The position numbers and the translations under genes are program-made. The notes under the pieces were generated by a model that made no database searches, was not told where the DNA came from, and was given only the letters and a program-made list of their open reading frames with translations. This document shows, in pieces, positions 8,189 to 17,299 of a stretch of 64,000 nt of DNA. The stretch covers positions 1-64,000 of the forward strand of contig NZ_JADGIK010000001.1 of NCBI RefSeq assembly GCF_015234135.1, in the 5' to 3' direction. Source of the DNA: Faecalibacter rhinopitheci. Lineage in GTDB: Bacteria; Bacteroidota; Bacteroidia; Flavobacteriales; Weeksellaceae. Each line of letters opens with the position of its first letter. The first letter of the stretch is position 1.

Positions 8189-8626
8189 TTAATTTAAATT
8201 AGCTTTTGGATGCGCATATTTTACTAAATATTGCATTACATCATCACATTCTTTTCCTTGGATAATAAATCCTAAAACATCTTCTATCAATTCATTAATA
8301 ACCTGTGGATTAAATTCATATTTTTTAGCGATTTCTTTACAAAATGCGATTTCATCTTCATGAATATTGAAGTCTGAAACCATTAATAAAACCATATCAT
8401 ATAATGCCGCTAAACGATCTGTAAAAGTTTCAGGTAAACTGAATGGTATCTCATCTGTATGATTCACAATGTAATTAATGTCTTTATAATTTAAACCATG
8501 ATGTTTAGCTATTTGTGTAATAATTGAAATTTCTTTCTCATCCAAACTCTCGTCTTTTTTACCTAATAGAAATAAGTGTTTTATATGATTTAATTTATCA
8601 ATTAATCTTAAATTACTTAAAGGCAT
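8189..8626 (-). CDS. TerB-like domain protein
   Basis: A 145-residue all-helical protein with two similar halves, each with an acidic loop: LGKKDESLDEKEISIITQIA and SDFNIHEDEIAFCKEIAKKY. This pattern, with the LYDMVLLMVSDF segment between, resembles TerB-like (tellurite-resistance associated, calcium-/metal-binding-like) domains; the function of stand-alone copies in Bacteroidota is unknown. No signal peptide, so probably cytoplasmic. The ATG at 8626 fits better than a further-upstream start at 8692, which would add a non-conserved tail and almost reach the divergent gene. It is divergent from the aldehyde dehydrogenase gene across 71 bases. Confidence 0.65.
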   Translation of the reverse strand: MPLSNLRLIDKLNHIKHLFLLGKKDESLDEKEISIITQIAKHHGLNYKDINYIVNHTDEIPFSLPETFTDRLAALYDMVLLMVSDFNIHEDEIAFCKEIAKKYEFNPQVINELIEDVLGFIIQGKECDDVMQYLVKYAHPKANLN

Positions 8627-8697
8627 ATCATTCTTTTTAGCTTGTTTCGTATTTGATAACGTAATAAAATTAATTATATTTAACCAAATCACAGCAA

Positions 8698-10110
8698 ATG
8701 TTAAGAAATGAATTCCAAATTATTGATCAAATATATGATTCTCAAGTTGAAAATAAGTTTATAATTAAAAAACTAACTGTTAATGAACGAATTATATTAC
8801 TACAAAAATTAGAAGAATCAATTTTAGCACACCGTCAAGAAATTACTCAGGGACTACACTTAGATTTTAGAAAGAGTATAATTGAAGCAGAATCTACAGA
8901 AATATTCCCCATTATTTCTGAAATTAGGTTATTTCGTAAAAATCTGAAGAAATGGGCAAAAACTAAATCTGTTTCTAACAATATTGTTTTCTTTGGATCA
9001 AATGCTAAAATACAATATGAAGCAAAAGGGAATTGTTTGATTATTTCTCCGTGGAATTACCCTTTTCAATTAGCTCTAGTTCATTTAGTAGCGTGTATAG
9101 CAGCTGGAAATACAGCAATTGTAAAACCTTCTGAATTTTCACCCAATACAAATAAGGTAGTCAAGAAAATTATTAATTCAGTTTTTTCTTCAAATCATGT
9201 TGAGGTTGTAAAAGGTGAAATTGATGTAACGACTCATTTACTTAACAAAAAATTTGATCATATACATTTCACAGGTTCTCCGAAAGTTGGAAAAATAATT
9301 ATGGCTGCGGGCGCCAAACATTTAAGTTCTGTGACCTTAGAACTTGGAGGGAAATCTCCTTTAATTATAGATGATACTATGCCTCTGGAAACCATAGTAT
9401 CTAAGGCAATATGGGGAAAATTAGTAAATAATGGACAGACTTGTATTGCGCCAGACTATATATTAATACAAGAAAATAGATTAAATGATTTCGTGAAAAG
9501 TGCTATCAAATATCTTGAAAAAACATTTGGTCAAGATCCTAAAGAATCGCCTGATTTAGCACGAATTATTAATAATAAAAACTTTCACCGTATTAGAGAT
9601 CTTATTCAGGATTCAATTGCAAAAGGAGCGAAGTGTCCTTATGGAAATGATTATGACGAGAAAGAATTGTACATTAAACCAACTTTATTAACTCATGTTG
9701 ATTCAAATTCTGAGATTTTACATGAAGAAATATTTGGGCCAGTATTTCCAATTATAAGTTATACAACTATAAATGAAGCGATAAACTTTATCAACGAACG
9801 TGAAAAACCTTTGGCGCTGTATATTTTTTCTAAAAATAAAGCATTAATTCAACAAATTTCTGATGAAACCTCTTCAGGAGCAGTGATGGTTAATGAAACA
9901 TTAATACATATTATGCATCCCAATTTACCATTTGGAGGAGTAAATAATTCTGGAATTGGAAGTTCAACAGGGAAATTTGGATTCGAAGATTTTTCTCATG
10001 CAAAACCAGTTCTTGATGTAAATCAGTTAGTTTCACCGACAAAATTCATCAATTATCCATATAATTCTAGAACACAGAAAATAATTAACCTAATGATGAA
10101 ATATTTATAG
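8698..10110 (+). CDS. Aldehyde dehydrogenase (class 3-like)
   Basis: A 470-residue NAD(P)-dependent aldehyde dehydrogenase, oxidising an aldehyde to the acid. Rossmann and catalytic features are in order: ISPWNYPFQLA near residue 119, HFTGSPKVGK, the general-base Glu215 in TLELGGKSP, and the nucleophile Cys249 in NNGQTCIAPDY, with the normal 34-residue spacing. The C-terminus has NLPFGGVNNSGIGS and FGFEDFSHAKPVL. Length and the short N-terminus match the class 3 / YwdH-like group that acts on fatty or aromatic aldehydes, without an N-terminal extension. It is followed after 73 bases by an Rrf2 regulator with its own promoter. Substrate unknown. Confidence 0.92.
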   Translation: MLRNEFQIIDQIYDSQVENKFIIKKLTVNERIILLQKLEESILAHRQEITQGLHLDFRKSIIEAESTEIFPIISEIRLFRKNLKKWAKTKSVSNNIVFFGSNAKIQYEAKGNCLIISPWNYPFQLALVHLVACIAAGNTAIVKPSEFSPNTNKVVKKIINSVFSSNHVEVVKGEIDVTTHLLNKKFDHIHFTGSPKVGKIIMAAGAKHLSSVTLELGGKSPLIIDDTMPLETIVSKAIWGKLVNNGQTCIAPDYILIQENRLNDFVKSAIKYLEKTFGQDPKESPDLARIINNKNFHRIRDLIQDSIAKGAKCPYGNDYDEKELYIKPTLLTHVDSNSEILHEEIFGPVFPIISYTTINEAINFINEREKPLALYIFSKNKALIQQISDETSSGAVMVNETLIHIMHPNLPFGGVNNSGIGSSTGKFGFEDFSHAKPVLDVNQLVSPTKFINYPYNSRTQKIINLMMKYL

Positions 10111-10131
10111 AACCGTTCTAAGATAATTTGA

Positions 10132-10163
10132 TTTGCTTTATACAATTTGTATAGGTATTTTTG
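10132..10163 (+). promoter_or_regulatory. Promoter of the Rrf2 regulator gene
   Basis: TTTG at 10132-10135 and TATTTTTG at 10156-10163 are separated by 20 bases, an exact match to the Bacteroidota sigma-A promoter (TTTG, 19-21 bases, TAnnTTTG). The inferred transcript would begin about 15 bases before the TTG codon at 10184. Confidence 0.75.
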
Positions 10164-10183
10164 TTCAACTAAATGAGATTAAA

Positions 10184-10591
10184 TTGCTATCAAAAAAGAC
10201 TAAATACGGTTTAAAAGCCATGGCTTATCTTGCAAGACAAGAAAGTAATAAGCCAGTTTTAATTGGACAAATTTCGGAAGTGGAAATGATTCCAAAAAAA
10301 TTCTTAGAGGCCATCTTATTAGATCTTAAAAAACTTGGATTTGTAAATTCAAAACAGGGTAAAGGTGGAGGATATTATTTAGCACGTGAAGCAAAAGATA
10401 TTTCACTTGCTTCGTTAATTCGTGTCTTAGAAGGTCCAATCGCTTTATTGCCATGTGTAAGTAAAAACTATTATGAGAAATGTGATGATTGCCCAAATGA
10501 AGGTGTTTGTAGATTAAATCAAGTAATGGCAGAATTAAGAGATTCAACTTTAGAAATCTTGGAGAATAAATCTTTAGAAAGTTTAAAATAA
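10184..10591 (+). CDS. Rrf2-family transcriptional regulator
   Basis: A 135-residue winged-helix DNA-binding protein. Starting at TTG 10184 it begins MLSKKTKYGLKAMAYLA, the usual N-terminus of Rrf2 proteins; the longer frame to 10133 would place the promoter inside the gene. The recognition region is IPKKFLEAILLDLKKLG and the wing is KQGKGGGYYLA. The C-terminal region has four cysteines (91, 100, 103, 109; pattern C-x8-C-x2-C-x5-C), so an Fe-S or redox-sensing role like IscR/NsrR is possible, although the spacing is not theirs. Targets are unknown; the adjacent aldehyde dehydrogenase is one candidate. It ends at a bidirectional terminator. Confidence 0.88.
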   Translation: MLSKKTKYGLKAMAYLARQESNKPVLIGQISEVEMIPKKFLEAILLDLKKLGFVNSKQGKGGGYYLAREAKDISLASLIRVLEGPIALLPCVSKNYYEKCDDCPNEGVCRLNQVMAELRDSTLEILENKSLESLK

Positions 10592-10596
10592 AAAAA

Positions 10597-10628
10597 AACC
10601 TGAATTATATAATTCAGGTTTTTTTTTT
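10597..10628. terminator. Bidirectional Rho-independent terminator
   Basis: Palindromic stem AACCTGAATTAT / ATAATTCAGGTT with A-run on the left and T-run on the right, serving the Rrf2 gene on the plus strand and the exported-protein gene on the minus strand. Confidence 0.9.
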
Positions 10629-10634
10629 ATATGA

Positions 10635-11297
10635 TTAGAAATAAGTGTAATGAAATATCTGTGCAGCTTTTAACGCAAAAGCATCATTTATTAATTTATC
10701 AAGATTGTTAATCTCAGTTTTAATTAATTCTTGATTTCTATTGAAGTTTGGTAATGAATTAAGTTTAAACTCTTGATTTTTAGTTTTTACCTTTTGTTCT
10801 ATACTCTTAATAAATAATTTTTTTTGTTTGTTTACATCAATTGTCGATAGTTTTGATTGATCTAAATCCTTAATCTCATAAAGCGCATATTCTGCATAAG
10901 CTATAAGCATAGTTTGCATTACTTCATGATAAGCAACATTTGTATTTATTAAACCGTTAATTCTATTAATTGATTGAAAAGTTTGAATAAAGTTAGACCG
11001 ATAATTCTCGCTTAAATTTAATTTATTAATAGATTGTAAATGTTGGGCATAGATTAAATAAAATTGATTTTTTCCATTAACACCAATAAAGTCAGTAGAA
11101 AATCCTTCTGTTTTTAATCCAATCTCAAAAGCAGTGTCTGGATGTTTAGGATTAATTTCAGAAAATATAAGAGGATATTTTTCTTCAACTTTTTGAACAT
11201 ATTTATTATGAGATTCAGCATTTGTTATTTGTGCCGAAACAAAAGTGCTACCAGTTATTATTAATAAAATAACTGAAAATATATTTTTATAATTCAT
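10635..11297 (-). CDS. Exported helical protein of unknown function
   Basis: A 220-residue protein with a signal peptide (cleavage near residue 23, VSA-Q). The mature part is predicted largely helical, rich in Asn, Lys and Ile, with the segment YHEVMQTMLIAYAEYALYEI around residues 123-142. No Cys, metal-binding or sorting motif is visible and I recognise no family. It lies 37 bases downstream of the endonuclease I gene on the same strand with no terminator between, so the two are probably co-transcribed. The bidirectional terminator at 10597 ends the unit. Confidence 0.65.
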   Translation of the reverse strand: MNYKNIFSVILLIITGSTFVSAQITNAESHNKYVQKVEEKYPLIFSEINPKHPDTAFEIGLKTEGFSTDFIGVNGKNQFYLIYAQHLQSINKLNLSENYRSNFIQTFQSINRINGLINTNVAYHEVMQTMLIAYAEYALYEIKDLDQSKLSTIDVNKQKKLFIKSIEQKVKTKNQEFKLNSLPNFNRNQELIKTEINNLDKLINDAFALKAAQIFHYTYF

Positions 11298-11334
11298 TGT
11301 ATATTAGTATTATGTATAATCGTTTTTAGATGTT

Positions 11335-12138
11335 TTATTTAACTTCTTTCCACGTGTTTTTAGCTTTAGGACCACCCCAAATTTTGGTAGCTAAATAAGG
11401 ATTATCAATAAATGGATTTCTATTACCTTGGCCAAATGTATTCGCCAAATTCCCTAAATAATTGTTCCGTTGTTTTTCCAAATTAGATACTGGATCATCT
11501 GCGTTCCATTTTAAGAAAATATCGGGCATATTCTTGTGATAAGTATTTTTACTACTAGCCATTTTATTAGGTAAAGTACGATCTCCATATCTTACATACA
11601 TGTACATAATTATTCTTGCTATGTCACCTTTCCATTCATTTCCAGGGTACCAAGCATTGTTATCGCGTTTAGAGGCTTTTCCCACACCATCTATAAAGGG
11701 TAGATTACTTCTCTTAGTATTTCTTGTTACATCGGCTGGTCTTAGCATATGTGCATCTGCACCGGGACCAGCTTGTCCCAAATTTGGTTTTCCAATGGAT
11801 TTAGCATAAACATGTTCTCGGCTCCATTTTCCTTTTTCACCACCTGTACTTGATTTATGTCTTGATCTATGTTCATCTTTATTTTTACTATTATCATCAA
11901 ATCCATAAATCATTAATACATTTTCCTTGTTTCTTGGATCAGCATCTGTGATAGCTAATGCTTTCCATAATTCTTTATAAGTTAAATTATTCTTATGTGT
12001 AGTTGTTATTAGTTTTGCTAAATCTTTTTTTAATTCTTCTCCTTTTTTATTGAAATTGACTGATTTGTAATAGGTAGGGATCTGTGCATTTAAAAATGTT
12101 AAAGCGGAAAAACCTACAATAAATAGTATCTTCTTCAT
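11335..12138 (-). CDS. Exported endonuclease I (EndA/NucM family), no sorting tail
   Basis: A 267-residue secreted nuclease with a signal peptide (LNA-Q, about 18 residues). It carries the beta-beta-alpha-metal nuclease core: REHVYAKS (107-114) with the catalytic His, DAHMLRPADVTRNTKRSN (128-145), and EWKGDIARIIMYMYVRYG (168-184) with the metal-associated Glu/Asp. The C-terminus has the usual WNADDPVS and RNPFIDNP signatures. The family cleaves extracellular DNA or RNA non-specifically. It ends after the catalytic domain with no type IX sorting domain, so it is probably periplasmic, unlike the paralogue at 16085-17185. A TATCTTTG element lies 23 bases before the start. Confidence 0.92.
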   Translation of the reverse strand: MKKILFIVGFSALTFLNAQIPTYYKSVNFNKKGEELKKDLAKLITTTHKNNLTYKELWKALAITDADPRNKENVLMIYGFDDNSKNKDEHRSRHKSSTGGEKGKWSREHVYAKSIGKPNLGQAGPGADAHMLRPADVTRNTKRSNLPFIDGVGKASKRDNNAWYPGNEWKGDIARIIMYMYVRYGDRTLPNKMASSKNTYHKNMPDIFLKWNADDPVSNLEKQRNNYLGNLANTFGQGNRNPFIDNPYLATKIWGGPKAKNTWKEVK

Positions 12139-12161
12139 TTATATCTCTTATTTTTGAACAG

Positions 12162-12169
12162 CAAAGATA
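12162..12169 (-). promoter_or_regulatory. -7 promoter element of the endonuclease I gene
   Basis: Minus-strand TATCTTTG matches TAnnTTTG and is followed 23 bases later by the ATG (12138). The -33 position only shows T-rich sequence. Confidence 0.5.
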
Positions 12170-12194
12170 TATTTATAAATTTTAAAAAAGCACG

Positions 12195-13499
12195 ATGAAT
12201 ACTAGCATTGAGATGGATTTTAGGACTATCTTACTGAATCATAATAAGAAAGATTTTAAATATCTATTGGCAGTTAGTGGAGGTGTGGATAGTATGGTTT
12301 TACTAGATATGTTCCGTAAAACTTCTACCAATTTCCAAGTTGCACACTGTAATTTTCAATTAAGAGGTGATGATTCATTAGGTGATGAACAATTTGTAAG
12401 AGAATATTGTGGTAAACATACCATACCTTTTCATTCAGTAAAATTTGATGTCGAAAACTTTAAAAGTACAGGAAATTATTCTACCGAAATGGCTTGTAGA
12501 ATTTTAAGATACAATTGGTTTGAAGAAATAATGCAGACCAATAGACTTGATTTTTTAGTTACTGCTCATCATTTGAATGATAATATAGAAACTTTTATAA
12601 TTAATTTATCTCGAGGAACTGGCTTAAAAGGATTAGTTGGAATGAAAATCTCAGCAGAAAATATTTTTAGACCTTTATTATCTACTACAAAAGAAAATAT
12701 TTTGCATTATGCAAATTCTGAAGGATTAAGTTGGAGAGAAGATTATACCAACCAAACCGATGAATATATTCGCAATAAAATACGTCATCATATTGCACCT
12801 TTTCTTAATGAGATTCATCCAAATTTTGAAACTAATTTTAATAAAACGTTATCATTTATCAATGATGCTCAAAGCTTTATTGAGGGTCAAATGGAGAATA
12901 TTCGTAAAAGGATTATTTATGATGAAGAACAATCTGCTATTGAAATTGAGACGCTTAATTCATTAGATAATATGAACTTTGTGCAATACTATCTATTTGA
13001 AAGATATGGTTTTAAAGATGTTGATTTAATCAATAAATTGAAGTGTTCTGAAAATAGTAGTGAGTTGACCTCTCAATATTATAGATTAATAAAAAATAGG
13101 GATTTTTTAATTTTAAGTAAAAAGTCAATAGAGGAAACGGACGAAATTATCATAAAGCAAGATGAGATTAAAATCAAATCCTTAAATTTGAAATTTATTC
13201 GTTCAAACTCTAAACTAGAAAATGCAACAGAATGCATCAATGCAGATAATATAAAGTTTCCATTAAGATTTAGAAAAGTCAAAGTAGGTGATTATTTTTT
13301 TCCGTTGGGAATGCAAGGTCAGAAAAAAATGATCAGTAAATTTTTCAAAGATTTAAAATTATCAAAAATTGAAAAGGAAAACGCATGGCTATTAGTGGAT
13401 AATTTAGATCAAATTATTTGGGTAGTAAATTACCGATTAGATGAACGTTTTAAAATGAAAGAGAATATTAAGAATTATTTAAATATTATCGTATGTTAA
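12195..13499 (+). CDS. tilS: tRNA(Ile)-lysidine synthetase
   Basis: A cytoplasmic enzyme that uses ATP to attach lysine to C34 of the CAU-anticodon tRNA-Ile, changing its codon reading from AUG to AUA. The 434-residue protein has the N-type ATP pyrophosphatase P-loop SGGVDS at residues 28-33, followed by the family motifs HCNFQLRGDDS, ILRYNWFEEI, TAHHLNDNIETF and the RNKIRHHIAPFL region. The C-terminal TilS domain ends with FFKDLKLSKIEKENAWLLV. Its last 7 bases overlap the start of dsbD, implying translational coupling. It is an essential gene and is divergent from the endonuclease I gene. Confidence 0.95.
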   Translation: MNTSIEMDFRTILLNHNKKDFKYLLAVSGGVDSMVLLDMFRKTSTNFQVAHCNFQLRGDDSLGDEQFVREYCGKHTIPFHSVKFDVENFKSTGNYSTEMACRILRYNWFEEIMQTNRLDFLVTAHHLNDNIETFIINLSRGTGLKGLVGMKISAENIFRPLLSTTKENILHYANSEGLSWREDYTNQTDEYIRNKIRHHIAPFLNEIHPNFETNFNKTLSFINDAQSFIEGQMENIRKRIIYDEEQSAIEIETLNSLDNMNFVQYYLFERYGFKDVDLINKLKCSENSSELTSQYYRLIKNRDFLILSKKSIEETDEIIIKQDEIKIKSLNLKFIRSNSKLENATECINADNIKFPLRFRKVKVGDYFFPLGMQGQKKMISKFFKDLKLSKIEKENAWLLVDNLDQIIWVVNYRLDERFKMKENIKNYLNIIVC

Positions 13500-15580
13500 A
13501 AAAACTTTGGATACTTTTTTTGTTTCCAATTTTAGTACAAGCACAATTATATAGCCCTGCAAAATGGACCACTCAAGTGAAAGATTTGGGGAATAACAAT
13601 TTTGAGGTAGAAATAATTGGTAAAATTGAAAATGGTTGGCATTTATATTCTTCTAAACATCCTGATGGTGGTATTGGAATTCCAGCTTCAGCAAATTTTC
13701 AAACGGGTAACGGTGGTCAATTAGTTGGTAAATTCATTGAAAAAGGGAAGCGAATAGATAAATACAGCACTGTTTTTGAGCAAGATGAGAAATATTTTGA
13801 AAAGAATGTGACTTTTGTTCAGAAAGTGAATGTAAAAGGTAAAGATGCTGTAAATGTTGATTACACAATAGAATTCCAGATGTGTGATGCTGAAAGATGT
13901 TTACCACCAGATGAAATATCAGGAACAGTTAAATTAAGTCCTTCTGTAAATGTTAGTGAACTTAAAAATAGTACAGAAGTTACTGAAGAAAAAGAGAATA
14001 TTCTTATAGAAGTTATTCCAGATTCTACTACAGTTATCACATCTACAACTATTGATACAATTAAAAATGATACAATAAAACCTGTGTCTAATACTAGAAG
14101 TGTTGTAGATGAAGATTTTTTAGCAGATAATGAAAAAGGAAACAATGGATTACTTAAAATATTTTCGTTAGGATTTTTAGGTGGTTTAGCTGCCTTGCTA
14201 ATGCCATGTATCTTTCCGATGATTCCTTTAACGGTAAGCATGTTTACGAAGCAGAGTAAAACCAAAAGTGAAGGAGTTTTTAAAGCTTTAATCTATGGAT
14301 TTTCAATCATATTTATTTATGTTATATTAGGTTTATTAGCAACTGTGTTATTTGGACCTTCCTTCCTAAATGAAATGTCAACCAATCCTTGGGTTAATTT
14401 AGCATTCTTTGTAACTTTTATCATATTTGCTATATCTTTTTTCGGAGCTTTTGAACTTACTTTACCAAGTAAATGGATAAACGCTGCAGATAAAGGAGCA
14501 GATAAAGGAGGTTTAATAGGGATCTTCTTTATGGCTTTTACATTAGCATTAGTATCATTTTCTTGTACGGGTCCAATTATTGGGTCTTTATTAGTACAAG
14601 CTACGCAGGAAGGGCATTTCTTTTCTTTAATTATTGGTATGCTAGGTTTTTCAATGGCTTTAGCAATACCATTTACATTATTTGCAATGTTTCCTGGTTG
14701 GTTGAATTCTCTACCAAAATCAGGAGGATGGCTGAATACGATTAAAGTTTCATTAGGGTTTATAGAATTAGCATTTGCATTTAAATTCTTATCTAATGCA
14801 GATTTAGTATGGCAAATGAACTGGCTACCACGTGAGATATTTTTAGCAATTTGGATTGCAGTGTTTTTACTACTAGCATTATATTTACTAGGTAAATTCA
14901 GATTAGAGTTAGATGCACCAACACCAGTAATTGGAGTGCCAAGATTATTTTTTGCACTATTTACATTTGCTTTTGTTGTGTATCTTGTGCCTGGAATGTG
15001 GGGAGCTCCTTTAAAATTATTAAGTGGATTAATGCCTCCAATGACTTATTCAGAGTCTCCACGAGGATTTCATGAAGGTGTAGGAGGAAATAGTGTATCA
15101 ACTGGTTTTGATGATCCAAATATGGTTGCAGGTCCGCATGGAATACCAACCTTTAAAGATTTTGACCAAGCAGTAATCTATGCAGAGAAAACAAATAAAC
15201 CTCTTTTATTAGACTTTACGGGTCATGCGTGTGCAAACTGTCGTAAGGTTGAGGAGCGTGTTTGGGTCGATAATCAAATCAAAGAAATTTTGACTAATAA
15301 AGTTGTTTTAGTTTCTCTTTATGTAGATGATCAAAAAGAATTACCAGAAGATCAAAAAGTTTTCTCAGAAGCTTTAGGACGTAAATTAAAAACTGTAGGT
15401 AATAAATGGACAGCCTTTGAAATGGAACATTTTAAAGCTAATGCACAACCTTATTACATTCTAGTTGATAAGAATCTTAAACGTTACTCTACGCCATTAG
15501 AAGCAGAATTAGATATCAAAAAGTATAATGATTGGCTTGTAAATGGTATAAATAAATACAAGCTTAACTATAAAGATTAA
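13493..15580 (+). CDS. dsbD: Thiol:disulfide interchange protein DsbD (cytochrome c biogenesis/thioredoxin)
   Basis: A 695-residue inner-membrane protein that carries reducing power from cytoplasmic thioredoxin to periplasmic thiols. Order of parts: signal peptide (ending VQAQ); periplasmic N-terminal domain with Cys131 and Cys136 in CDAERCLPP; a linker rich in Thr, Asp and Val (about 150-215); a membrane core of about eight helices with MPCIFPMIP and SFSCTGPI carrying the redox cysteines; and a C-terminal thioredoxin fold with Cys580-Ala-Asn-Cys583 (GHACANCRK). It overlaps tilS by 7 bases. A terminator follows. All expected redox pairs are present. Confidence 0.93.
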   Translation: MLKKLWILFLFPILVQAQLYSPAKWTTQVKDLGNNNFEVEIIGKIENGWHLYSSKHPDGGIGIPASANFQTGNGGQLVGKFIEKGKRIDKYSTVFEQDEKYFEKNVTFVQKVNVKGKDAVNVDYTIEFQMCDAERCLPPDEISGTVKLSPSVNVSELKNSTEVTEEKENILIEVIPDSTTVITSTTIDTIKNDTIKPVSNTRSVVDEDFLADNEKGNNGLLKIFSLGFLGGLAALLMPCIFPMIPLTVSMFTKQSKTKSEGVFKALIYGFSIIFIYVILGLLATVLFGPSFLNEMSTNPWVNLAFFVTFIIFAISFFGAFELTLPSKWINAADKGADKGGLIGIFFMAFTLALVSFSCTGPIIGSLLVQATQEGHFFSLIIGMLGFSMALAIPFTLFAMFPGWLNSLPKSGGWLNTIKVSLGFIELAFAFKFLSNADLVWQMNWLPREIFLAIWIAVFLLLALYLLGKFRLELDAPTPVIGVPRLFFALFTFAFVVYLVPGMWGAPLKLLSGLMPPMTYSESPRGFHEGVGGNSVSTGFDDPNMVAGPHGIPTFKDFDQAVIYAEKTNKPLLLDFTGHACANCRKVEERVWVDNQIKEILTNKVVLVSLYVDDQKELPEDQKVFSEALGRKLKTVGNKWTAFEMEHFKANAQPYYILVDKNLKRYSTPLEAELDIKKYNDWLVNGINKYKLNYKD

Positions 15581-15584
15581 AAAA

Positions 15585-15612
15585 AAGGTTCCTTAATTGG
15601 AACCTTTTTTGT
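15585..15612 (+). terminator. Terminator of the tilS-dsbD unit
   Basis: Stem AAAGGTTCC / GGAACCTTT with loop TTAATT, then T-run. The A-run on the left would also allow function for the convergent minus-strand gene. Confidence 0.85.
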
Positions 15613-15614
15613 TT

Positions 15615-15956
15615 TTATGAAATTTGTTTAAGAGAAAGTAATTTATCATCTTTTTGTTCTAAAAGATAATCATATACTTTTCTTGAAATTACTCCTTCAT
15701 TGAATTCGTAACTAGTTATAAGATTTAAATCAAAACCTAACAATTCTAATTCAGTATATGTTACAGTAGACTTTTCCGTATCATATAAATTTTTAAGAAT
15801 TTTGTGGTTCTTTTTTAATCTATTGTTGGTTATTCTTATAACTTCAACATTTTCTTTGTTCAATTGATTGTTGTACGTGTTACGGCAAAAATCATTACAG
15901 AATTTCTTGTCCTTTCTTCCAAAAAGGGTTTGACCGCATTGAATGCATGTTTTCAT
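15615..15956 (-). CDS. Small zinc-ribbon protein, unknown function
   Basis: A 113-residue cytoplasmic protein starting MKTCIQCGQTLFG. Cys4, Cys7, Cys20 and Cys24 (C-x2-C-x12-C-x3-C) form a likely zinc ribbon at the N-terminus (KKFCNDFCRNTYNNQ), similar to the FCS/TRASH-like ribbons of short Bacteroidota proteins. The rest is helical and Lys/Asn-rich with no motif. The ATG at 15956 is preferred because the ribbon then begins at residue 4; the nine extra upstream residues add only hydrophobic sequence. Its role is unknown; nucleic-acid or protein binding is possible. Confidence 0.7.
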   Translation of the reverse strand: MKTCIQCGQTLFGRKDKKFCNDFCRNTYNNQLNKENVEVIRITNNRLKKNHKILKNLYDTEKSTVTYTELELLGFDLNLITSYEFNEGVISRKVYDYLLEQKDDKLLSLKQIS

Positions 15957-16084
15957 AAATAATAAGTAAGTTAGGTTATACACTACAAAATTATTAAATA
16001 TTTAATACAATATAACAAAAATGTTAAATATTGATGAAAAATACCTAAATATAGGTATTAATCATTTAAATTACTTATTCATAC

Positions 16085-17185
16085 TTATAACACTACTTTC
16101 TTGTTGATTTCCATTGATTTACCTATAATTTTAAAAATATATGTCCCTTTATTATTTAATGAAATATCAACCTTATTATTAAGTTTTACATTAGCTATCT
16201 TATTAATAAATTGGCCATTTATATTAAATATATGTATTTCTATAATCTTATTATCATTATTAGATATAACGGATATCGTATTAGGTCCACTTTTATACAC
16301 ATTAATTTCATTTCTTTCTTGATGTTCAAAATCACTATTACTTAAATTATATCCCCAAATTTTTTGAGCATATTCGGGATAATCAATAAATGGATTTCTA
16401 TTATTCTGAAAGGTGTAAATGGTATTGTTAAGTGCAATTTCTCTAGGAGATACCGGATCATTAGTGTGCCAATTCATTAAGATTTTTAAAAATGTAGTTG
16501 TAAATACAAGATCTTTGGTTCCATTAAACATAGGATAATTCCAATTTTGTATTCCATTCTCTTGATATCTTGTTGCAAAATAAAAATATGCTCTTGCAAT
16601 ATCTCCTTTAAACTCATCAATTGGTTCGAAAACTACTCCTGAATATCCTTCTGAATATCCTGAGTTGTTGTTAGGACCTAATTTTGATCCATTAGTTGAA
16701 GTCCATGTAGGATTTTTTACAACGCCAAAAGGATAATTAGCTCGCCTATTATTTACTTGATAATCGGTAGGCCATATATGAAAAGGGTCGGAAACCATTG
16801 GAGAATTTTGGTTAAAAACACTTTGAGGTATTAAATGCTCTCTGTTATAACATGTTCCTTCGTTTCCTCCAGATCCGCCACATTGGTTCGTTCCTGGGAT
16901 AAAGGTATATGCATCTTGACCTTGTGGTTTTTCACTATATATATCCATGATTTTATTCGTATCTGTAGAATCATACCAATTGTCATTAAAGGCAGATGGA
17001 TTTCCGGTATATAATCCCCAAAGATTAGCATAAGTTTTGGTGGTATGATTTTTTATAATATGATAGAGTTGTGTCTTTAATTCAAACCCATCCCCAGTTG
17101 CGCTATCATAATATCCATTTGGTACTTGTCCAAAAGCTAAACTACATAAAGAAGTTAAAGTTATATTCAATAGAATTTTTCTCAT
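16085..17185 (-). CDS. Secreted endonuclease I with type IX sorting domain
   Basis: A 366-residue protein: signal peptide (about 19 residues), an EndA/NucM-type nuclease domain, and a C-terminal type A sorting domain. Catalytic motifs are REHLIPQSVF (115-124) and DPFHIWPTDYQVNNRRAN (133-150), with EFKGDIARAYFYFATRYQ further on and RNPFIDYPEYAQKIWG closing the domain. Residues from about 290 carry the sorting pattern (IFNINGQFINKI, then NKGTYIFKIIG and a final KKVVL), which sends the protein through the T9SS whose components are encoded in this window. It is expected to degrade extracellular nucleic acid on or outside the cell surface. Confidence 0.92.
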   Translation of the reverse strand: MRKILLNITLTSLCSLAFGQVPNGYYDSATGDGFELKTQLYHIIKNHTTKTYANLWGLYTGNPSAFNDNWYDSTDTNKIMDIYSEKPQGQDAYTFIPGTNQCGGSGGNEGTCYNREHLIPQSVFNQNSPMVSDPFHIWPTDYQVNNRRANYPFGVVKNPTWTSTNGSKLGPNNNSGYSEGYSGVVFEPIDEFKGDIARAYFYFATRYQENGIQNWNYPMFNGTKDLVFTTTFLKILMNWHTNDPVSPREIALNNTIYTFQNNRNPFIDYPEYAQKIWGYNLSNSDFEHQERNEINVYKSGPNTISVISNNDNKIIEIHIFNINGQFINKIANVKLNNKVDISLNNKGTYIFKIIGKSMEINKKVVL

Positions 17186-17299
17186 AATTAGCTGATTTTG
17201 TTTATATAAAAATATAAAATTTATGTAAGTTATTGATAATTAGAAAAATGTATTTTTGATAATTGTTATTAAGTATGATATATTTATTAAAAAAAACGC

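Noticed and set aside
13861-14265. 134-codon minus-strand frame inside dsbD
   Set aside because: Antisense of the DsbD linker and first membrane helix; no independent features.
15984-16084. Hairpin TACCTAAATATAGGTA near 16042
   Set aside because: Short AT-rich palindrome with no T-run in the right position; too weak to call a terminator or operator.
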